A stretch of 64,000 nucleotides of DNA from Coptis chinensis (lineage: Eukaryota > Streptophyta > Magnoliopsida > Ranunculales > Ranunculaceae). Position 1 is the stretch's first letter, and the number at the start of each line of letters is the position of its first letter. The notes under the pieces were generated by a model, which made no database searches, had not been told where the DNA came from, and was given only the letters and a program-made list of their open reading frames with translations. The stretch covers positions 35,208,001 through 35,272,000 of the forward strand of contig CM027380.1 of NCBI GenBank assembly GCA_015680905.1, read 5' to 3'. Shown here in pieces: positions 57,975 through 64,000 of this stretch. A program made the position numbers and the translations under genes.

Positions 57975-59341
57975 TCAGTCCTTATAGACAGGGTCCTGTA
58001 AAAGGACTTCCTCCACATCAGGGGACAATAGCTCGTGAAAATGTTTCAACTGTTGGCCATTGACTTGAAAGGTACTGTTGTCTTTGGGATTTACCAAGGT
58101 GATTGCCCCGTACGGGGTGACTTCAGTAACCAGAAAAGGACCAGACCAACAGGTTTTTAATTTCTTCCCTGGAAAAATATGTAGACGGGAGTTGTAAAGC
58201 AAGACCTTTTGACCTACCACAAACTCTTTGCGTAAGATTTGCTTATCATGAACACGTTTCATGTTAGCTTTATAATCCTTTGCGAGATCATAAGAATCAC
58301 TACGGATTTCTTCAAGCTCATTCAATTGCAACTTGTGCTTGACACCCGCCTCATCAAAATTGAAGTTAAGGCTTTTTATAGCCCACATAGCACGGTACTT
58401 CAATTCAACGGGCAAATGACAAGGTTTCCCAAATACAAGTCTAAAGGGAGACATACCTATATGAGTTTTGCAAGCAATCCTATATGCCCATAAGGAATCA
58501 GATAGACGCTTCGACTAGTCTTTCTTATCAGGATTTATAGTTGTTTCTTAGATCTTTTTGATTTCCCTATTAGAAACTTCTACTTGTCCGCTAGTTTGTG
58601 GATGATACGAAGTTGCTACCTTATGTGTAACTCCATACTTTTTTACGAGAGATGCAACAACTCTGTTGCAAAAATGTGTTCTACCATCACTAATGATGGC
58701 TTTGGGAATGTCAAATTGACAAAAAATGTACTCCTTAACAAAAAACACAACTATCTTATGGTCATTGTTACGGCAAGGCATGGCCTTTATCCATTTAGAC
58801 ACATAGTCCACGGCAACTAAGATATAAATGAAATCGTGGGAAATAGGAAAAGGACCCATGAAATCAATGCCCCATACGTCAAAAATTTCTACCACCATGA
58901 TTGAATTTAATGTCATCATATTACGCTTCATGATTCGCCCAAGTTGTTGGCAACGAACACACGTCTTGCAATGCACTTGGTCATCATTAAAAAAAGTAGG
59001 CCAATAAAACCCACATTGAAGAATTTTAGCAGCTGTTTTCATACCACTAAAATGGCCACCACACTCTTTTTCATGGCAGAAAGATAGAACCTCAATATAT
59101 TCCCACTGGGGAATACAACGACGAATAATTTGATCTGCACAATACTTAAAAAGGTAGGGCTCATCCCAGTAGTATAGCTTAACTCTGGCCAAGAACTTCT
59201 TACGTTCATTTCTTGACCAATCATAAGGAATAATATCAGAAGCTAAATAATTCACAATGTCAGCATACCATGGTGCAGAAAAAATAGCATATAGATGCTC
59301 ATCAGGAAAAAAGTCAGGTATGGACTCAGAATCACTATTAT
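57975..59341 (-). pseudogene. El-5 integrase
   Basis: This enzyme inserts the element DNA. The zinc finger ([12 protein letters not shown] ... CKTCVRC) is near 59075-58950. Core: Asp in GIDFMGP (~58865), Asp in ISDGRTHF (~58660), Glu in [11 protein letters not shown] (~58570). The C-terminal part (57975-58454) has SPFRLVFGKPCHLPVE and WSGPFLV. Stops lie near 58548 and 58515. The three core acids remain, and Arg replaces a usual small residue in the second block. It ends at VYKD just before the conserved post-pol block. Confidence 0.92.
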
Positions 59342-60875
59342 TGTCATTTGTAAGTCTAGATAAGTGGTCGGCAACAACGTTTTTTACCCTTCTTTTGTCC
59401 TTTATTTCTAATGTGAACTCTTGCAGGAGAAAAATCCATCGGATTAATCTCTGCTTAGCATCCTTCTTTACGAGAAGGTACCTAAGGGCTGCATGGTTAG
59501 TGTAAACTAAGGTCTTAAAACCAACCAAATAAGGATGAAACTTATCTAAAGCATAAATGACAGCTAAGAATTCTTTTTCTGCAGTTGTATAATTCCTTTG
59601 AGCATCGTTTAAAGTTTTACTAGCATAATAAATAACGGTGGATTTATTATCTAGTTTTTGTCCCAAGACAGCACTAACAGCATAATTACTAGCATCACAC
59701 ATGAGTTCGAAAGGTTTAGACCAATCGGGAGGCTGTATAATGGGTGCAGATGTTAAGGCAACTTTTAAAGTTTCAAAAACCTGTTTACAGTTAAAATTAA
59801 AATCAAAGATGACATCCTTTAAAAACAGATTAGTTAAAGGCCTAGCTATTTTCGAAAAATCTTTGATAAAATGCCATTAAAAATCTGCATGGCCTAGAAA
59901 GACTCTAATATCACAGACAGTCCATGGTATAGGTAGAGTCGCTATCTTATCTAGTTTGGCCTTATCTACTTCGATGCCATCACTAGATAAAATGTAACCT
60001 AGCACTATTCCTTTTTTCACTATAAAATGACATTTTTCCCAATTCAAAACTAGACTCTTCTCCTCACACCGTGTTAAAACCTTAGACAGGTTAGACAGGC
60101 AGTCAGTGAAAGAGTCTCCATGGATAGAAAAATTATCCATGAATACTTCCATGAAATACTCTACCATGTCACTAAATATATGAAGCATACACCGCTGGAA
60201 GGTACCAGGAGCATTACAAAGGCCAAAAGGCATTCATTTATAGGCGTATGTTCCAAAAGGACAAGTGAACGTAGTCTTTTCTTGGTCATCAATATCAATA
60301 ATAATTTGAAAATAGCCAGAGTAGCCATCCAAAAAGCAGTAAAAAGCATGACCTGCTAGACGTTCTAGCATGTAATCTATAAAGGGTAAAGGAAAATGAT
60401 CCTTTTGTGTCATGGCATTTAAACGTCTGTAATCATTACAAATCCCCCATTTTATAGGACCGTGTGTGGCAACATATTCACCCTTGGCATTACGTACCAT
60501 GGTAATCCCTGATTTCTTAGGAACCACATGAATGGGACTTACCTATTTGCTATCAGAGATTGGGTATATGATACCAGCATTAAGTAACCGTAAGAATTCA
60601 TCCCTAACTACCTCTTTTATGGCAGGGTTCAAGCGATGCTGAGGTTCGGGAGAAGTCTTTGCATTATCTTCCAAGTGGATACGATGAGAGCACACATTAG
60701 GGTCAATTCCCTTAATGTCGGCTAAGGACCAACCAATCGCAGAACGATGTTCCCTAATCACCCTAATCAAACGTGCCTCTTCCTTCTTAGATAACAGAGA
60801 TGATATAATTACCGGATGACTACCATCCGGATCAAGTTGAATATATTTTAACTCAGAAGGAAGAGGTTTAAGCAC
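59342..60875 (-). pseudogene. El-5 reverse transcriptase and RNase H
   Basis: The RT has HRLNPAIKEVVRDEF and GIIYPISDS, VVPKKSGITMV, YSGYFQI, MPFGLCNAPGTFQRC and the active site FMDN (~60145), where the family has two Asp; the second is Asn. RNase H has [13 protein letters not shown] and [17 protein letters not shown], ending ADHLSRL (~59360). In-frame stops lie near 60541, 60236 and 59877. Several breaks are G-to-A or C-to-T type. The domain layout is complete, so this represents the autonomous element type, though dead. Confidence 0.93.
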
Positions 60876-61021
60876 CGGGGTGGAAGGAATGTCGATAAAT
60901 GCTTCTGGAGGGTCCTCATCTTGAGTAATGAATACTTGCTTAGGTAGCAGGTCTTCAAACTCAGTAGATGGAGCAACAGAAAGGTCTACGATAGGTGTAG
61001 ACTCAAAATGGTGTTGACTTC
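60876..61021 (-). pseudogene. El-5 PR-RT linker
   Basis: An acidic linker (EFEDLLPKQVFITQDEDPPEAF) between PR and RT, broken by a stop near 61022. The El-3/El-6 module replaces Athila sequence starting at this linker. Confidence 0.7.
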
Positions 61022-61899
61022 CTATAAGTAGGAGTCATCGACAAAATCTAAACTTCTAAAAGAAAGGAATTTATGCATATGGTTTTCTAGAAATATGTTA
61101 TTAAAATAATCTTGAGCTAAGCTCTCGATCATGCTAACCTCCCCATCTACAGACGAATCTAGTAACTGTTTCATCATTTTAAAAGCATTTACCTTGACAA
61201 AAAGATGGCCAAAAGACAAGGACATCGAACCATCTCAGCAGTTTATAAGGGCGTTAGCAGTTGCTAAGAAGGGACGCCCTAGGATGATCGGAACAGAGTC
61301 GTTAAAAACTTCAATATCGAGGATAACAAAATCAGTAGGATAGTAGAAATCCTGAACCTTAACAAGCACCTTTTCAACCACACCCTTATGAAACTTAATA
61401 GACCGATCCGCTAATTGCAACGTCATTTGAGTAGGTTGCATCTCTTGTAGACCTATTTGTTTGTATAAATAATATGGGAGTAAGTTAACACTTGCCCCCA
61501 GGTCTAATAAAGCGGTCGTGGTGTGGGAATCTCCTAAAGTGCATTGTATAGTAGGACGACCAGGGTTACTTAACGATTCCATTATGTTCTGATAAAGTTG
61601 GAAATTGTTCAATTAGAAAGGCGTCTTTAGGAATATTAGTCTTACGCCTAGTAGTGCACAACTATTTAAGAAACTTAGCGTGGTGAGGTAATTTTTTAAT
61701 TGCTTCAAGAAAGGGTAGGTTTATTGTTAGATTTTTGAAAACTTCCCTAATCTCGTCATAGTTTGTATCCTTGTTTAACATAGCTAATCTTTGGGAAAAC
61801 GGTGGTTTCTCTCTATATTTAGTGTATGGATCAACTGGATGTCTAACCTTGGCTTTCTGTTTCTTAGGTTGTGGTTTTAGTGGTACCTCTACAGGGGTA
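61022..61899 (-). pseudogene. El-5 protease and Gag C-terminal linker
   Basis: The retropepsin active site LLDLGASVNLLPYYLYKQIG (~61490-61550) is intact, unlike El-3. IILGRPFLATANALI is the second half. Frameshifts lie near 61240 and 61600-61680. It cleaves the precursor in active relatives. Confidence 0.88.
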
Positions 61900-63548
61900 T
61901 GCTATTCAGATTTTATTTGTTGTTCAATATCCGGTGTAGGGACTACTGGTGGGGTAATTATAGGCATAGTTACGTTGTTATCAAACACTCTGCCAGAGCG
62001 GAGAGTGGTGATGACATTTAGCTCACCTACGTTTACATTTTCCGTACTAGTATTACTGTTTACCGCACAGGCTGTGTTTGTTGTTTTAGGATTAGGTATC
62101 GCTTGACTTGGAAACACACCTTTGGGTTGTACTTTCTCTTGTGCTAATTGTTGTAAGGAAAGTTGGATGGCTTGTAAAATCTATTGTTGGGATTGCATAA
62201 AGGCGTCAAAATAATCCGGTTGTGGAGTATGATTTGTTACAGGTTGTATGACAGGAACTATGTCACATTGATTATTAATAGGTGGGTTGCGATAGTTATT
62301 ATTTACCAAAACGATACCTCTATTAGTATTATAATTATTATAATTACCCTGACCTTGTCCCTGACCTTGTCCTTGTCGTGGTAGAGCTTGGTTATAATTG
62401 TTTGCTGGCATTACATTTTGATTATTAAACCCTGGAGGTGTTACGTGTTGATTATTTCTCCAATTGAAGTTGGGATGTTGTCTCCAAGGGGCGTTAGGAA
62501 TAGGATAACTATTAATTGAGCAAACGTTATCTTGTTGTGATATTTGTTGTTCATAAGCTAGAGGACAATAGGAGTCGGGATGTTCAGGACTCAAACAGAA
62601 ATTACATGGATTGGAGTCGACATTGATGTCGGGGATAGGCTTTTGCTGAACAGCAATAGCCTCTACCTTTTTAGTGAGACATTTGATTAAAGTTTTTAGG
62701 TCAGGATCGGGTTTCATCTCAAACATACCGGCGTTCTTAACTATTGTAGAAGAACTAGCGAAACGGGAGATATCGTCACTACCCCCCAAGTTATTATTAT
62801 GCTTAGTTTGATCTTCTAAAAATTTATAACCCTCTGAGGCTCCTTTACTTAGGAAACTACCCCCATTCATTATGTCAAGGACTTCTTTATGGTGATGTAA
62901 AAGTCCTTTGAAAAAGGCATGAACTAACGTGTCTTTCGTGAGGTTATGGAGTGGACATTCTATAAGAAGATCGGTGAAACGATTCCAAGCTTCTGAAAAT
63001 GATTCATGAGGATTCTGTTGAAAGAAATGAATCTTGGAAAGCATGTCATCTGTCTTCAGTGGTGGGTAAAAATGTTCCATAAATAGTTGAACAAGTTTGG
63101 CCCACGAAGTCCATTGAGAATTAGGCTTTGGGCGCTAACCAAACCAAGACGCCTTATCGGATAAAGTGAAAGGAAACACCTTTAGTTTAATTTGTTCAGC
63201 ACCAACCGTAGGATGGTGGAATGTGGTAAAGACTTGTTCAATCCTACACATGTGCTGATAAGGTTTTTAATGGTCTAGCCCATGAAAAACGGGTAACAAA
63301 TTAAATATACTTGGGGGGATTCGGAAATCCCCTACTGGGTCTGCAAGAACGATGCAAGATTTCGGGCTATCGTTCAAGGCTTTGTAAGAGTCAGAGAGAG
63401 AAGACCCTTTTTCTTCAACCATTATTTCAGGTGAAGTGTGTGGTATATTAGCTAGAGGTGTAGTGATTGGTATACTAGAAAGGCATGTTTGTTGACGTTG
63501 CCGGTTGATTACGTTAGGTGTTTTTCTTCTACCTGACCTTAATCTCAT
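61900..63548 (-). pseudogene. El-5 gag
   Basis: It starts MRLRSGRRKTPNVINRQRQQ at 63548. The capsid runs to 63267, then a small insertion/frameshift zone (63090-63150). 62181-63080 is open for 299 residues: MEHFYPPLKTDDMLSKI, zinc knuckle CNFCLSPEHPDSYC (~62600), WRQHPNFNWRNNQ, and a Gln-Gly repeat followed by an Asn-rich tail. The best-kept Gag of the window; a TAG near 62180 separates the C-terminal tail. Confidence 0.92.
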
Positions 63549-64000
63549 GCAAGGCTAAGAACAATCTTAACTAAACATGACAACACTCAAAACAATCCTG
63601 ATATGCTAGTATAAACCTTTAACAGGAGATGCGAGGTGTGGAAGAAAGAAGTACATGAATGCCTCCTTGTTTCCCTTATAAATAACGTCTTGTTTACGCG
63701 AGCTCAGTGTATTTAAAAAATTAGAACACTGAATAACTTGAAGAAATGGAAATTTGAACTAACCTGTGGAAATTGGGCGTTTCAAAAGAGAGCGCGGGGC
63801 GCACTTTGGTTAAGCCTTGGGAGGGCACGGGTCGCGCTCAGGTCAAATCCGAGTTCCAGGTGCTTGAGCGTGGGGGGTGCTCGAACTTTGTCTTGGTAGG
63901 GCGTGGGGCACGCTAAGTCAAATTCGAGTTCCAGGCGCTTCAATGCGGGGGGCGCTCGGACTTTGCCTACTGAGGGCGCGGGTCGTGCTCTGTGTATTCT
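63549..64000 (-). other. El-5 gag leader with GC-rich block
   Basis: No gene. The GC-rich repeats run from 63780 to 63998 and on beyond the edge. The stretch is near-identical to El-4 28539-28990. The PBS and 5' LTR should lie just outside the window. Confidence 0.85.

Larger units (their letters stand above)
29131..64000 (-). mobile_element. El-5: Athila-type element with full pol, ORF-A and ORF-B
   Basis: Read on minus from the right edge: leader, gag, PR, RT, RH, IN, ORF-A, ORF-B, 3' noncoding region, PPT and LTR. Without El-6 and El-7 it spans about 13.2 kb and still lacks its 5' LTR and PBS, which lie beyond the window. It is the only Athila copy here with RT-IN, so it represents the autonomous type. 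Stops in every pol domain and an FMDN active site show it is now dead. Confidence 0.9.

Noticed and set aside
1..64000. Host genes, tRNA or rRNA genes
   Set aside because: I searched by eye for host-like ORFs and RNA gene motifs and found none; everything assignable belongs to retroelements. Small RNAs cannot be excluded without computation.

Overview
This is plant repeat DNA with no host gene that I can recognise. It looks like angiosperm, probably dicot, gene-poor heterochromatin, built almost entirely of nested retrotransposons. The evidence is Ty3/gypsy Gag, protease (PR), reverse transcriptase (RT), RNase H (RH) and integrase (IN) remnants of the Athila and Tat lineages, primer-binding sites that fit plant tRNA-Asp as in Athila, a plant L1-type LINE, and the absence of any intact cellular ORF. 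Nearly every long ORF is broken by stops or frameshifts.

Layout. (1) 465-8000: El-1, the worn 3' part of an Athila-like element on +, ending in an LTR at 6595-8000. A 5'-truncated LINE (1462-5316, minus) sits inside it between 8-bp target-site duplications. (2) 9334-16664: El-2, a truncated Tat-lineage element on minus with RT, RH, a second archaeal-type RH and IN, then a ~95-bp tandem array, then an antisense accessory ORF on +. A solo Athila LTR (9934-11440, duplication CGGAC) splits that ORF. (3) 16665-17341 plus 28059-30620: El-4, the gag end of an Athila element on minus. El-3 (17342-28058, +, duplication GTAAA) split it. (4) 29131 to beyond 64000: El-5, a long Athila-type element on minus with gag, PR, RT-RH-IN and two unknown proteins, here called ORF-A and ORF-B. 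El-6 (33246-45752, minus, duplication CCCAC) lies in its ORF-B. El-7 (46741-55848, +, duplication CTCAT/CTCAC) lies in its ORF-A. El-4 and El-5 share one LTR (29131-30620).

How the parts relate. El-5 is the only Athila copy with an RT-IN region, and that copy is dead. The three inserted elements El-3, El-6 and El-7 all lack RT-IN but kept LTRs, PBS, gag/PR and ORF-A and/or ORF-B. They must have been moved by enzymes supplied in trans. In El-3 and El-6 the RT-IN stretch is replaced by the same new module, an acidic ORF followed by a small basic ORF, and is not simply deleted. The module, the two recurrent unknown proteins with their own TATA-like motifs and leaders, and a PPT-like motif repeated at fixed places inside the elements are the least ordinary features here.
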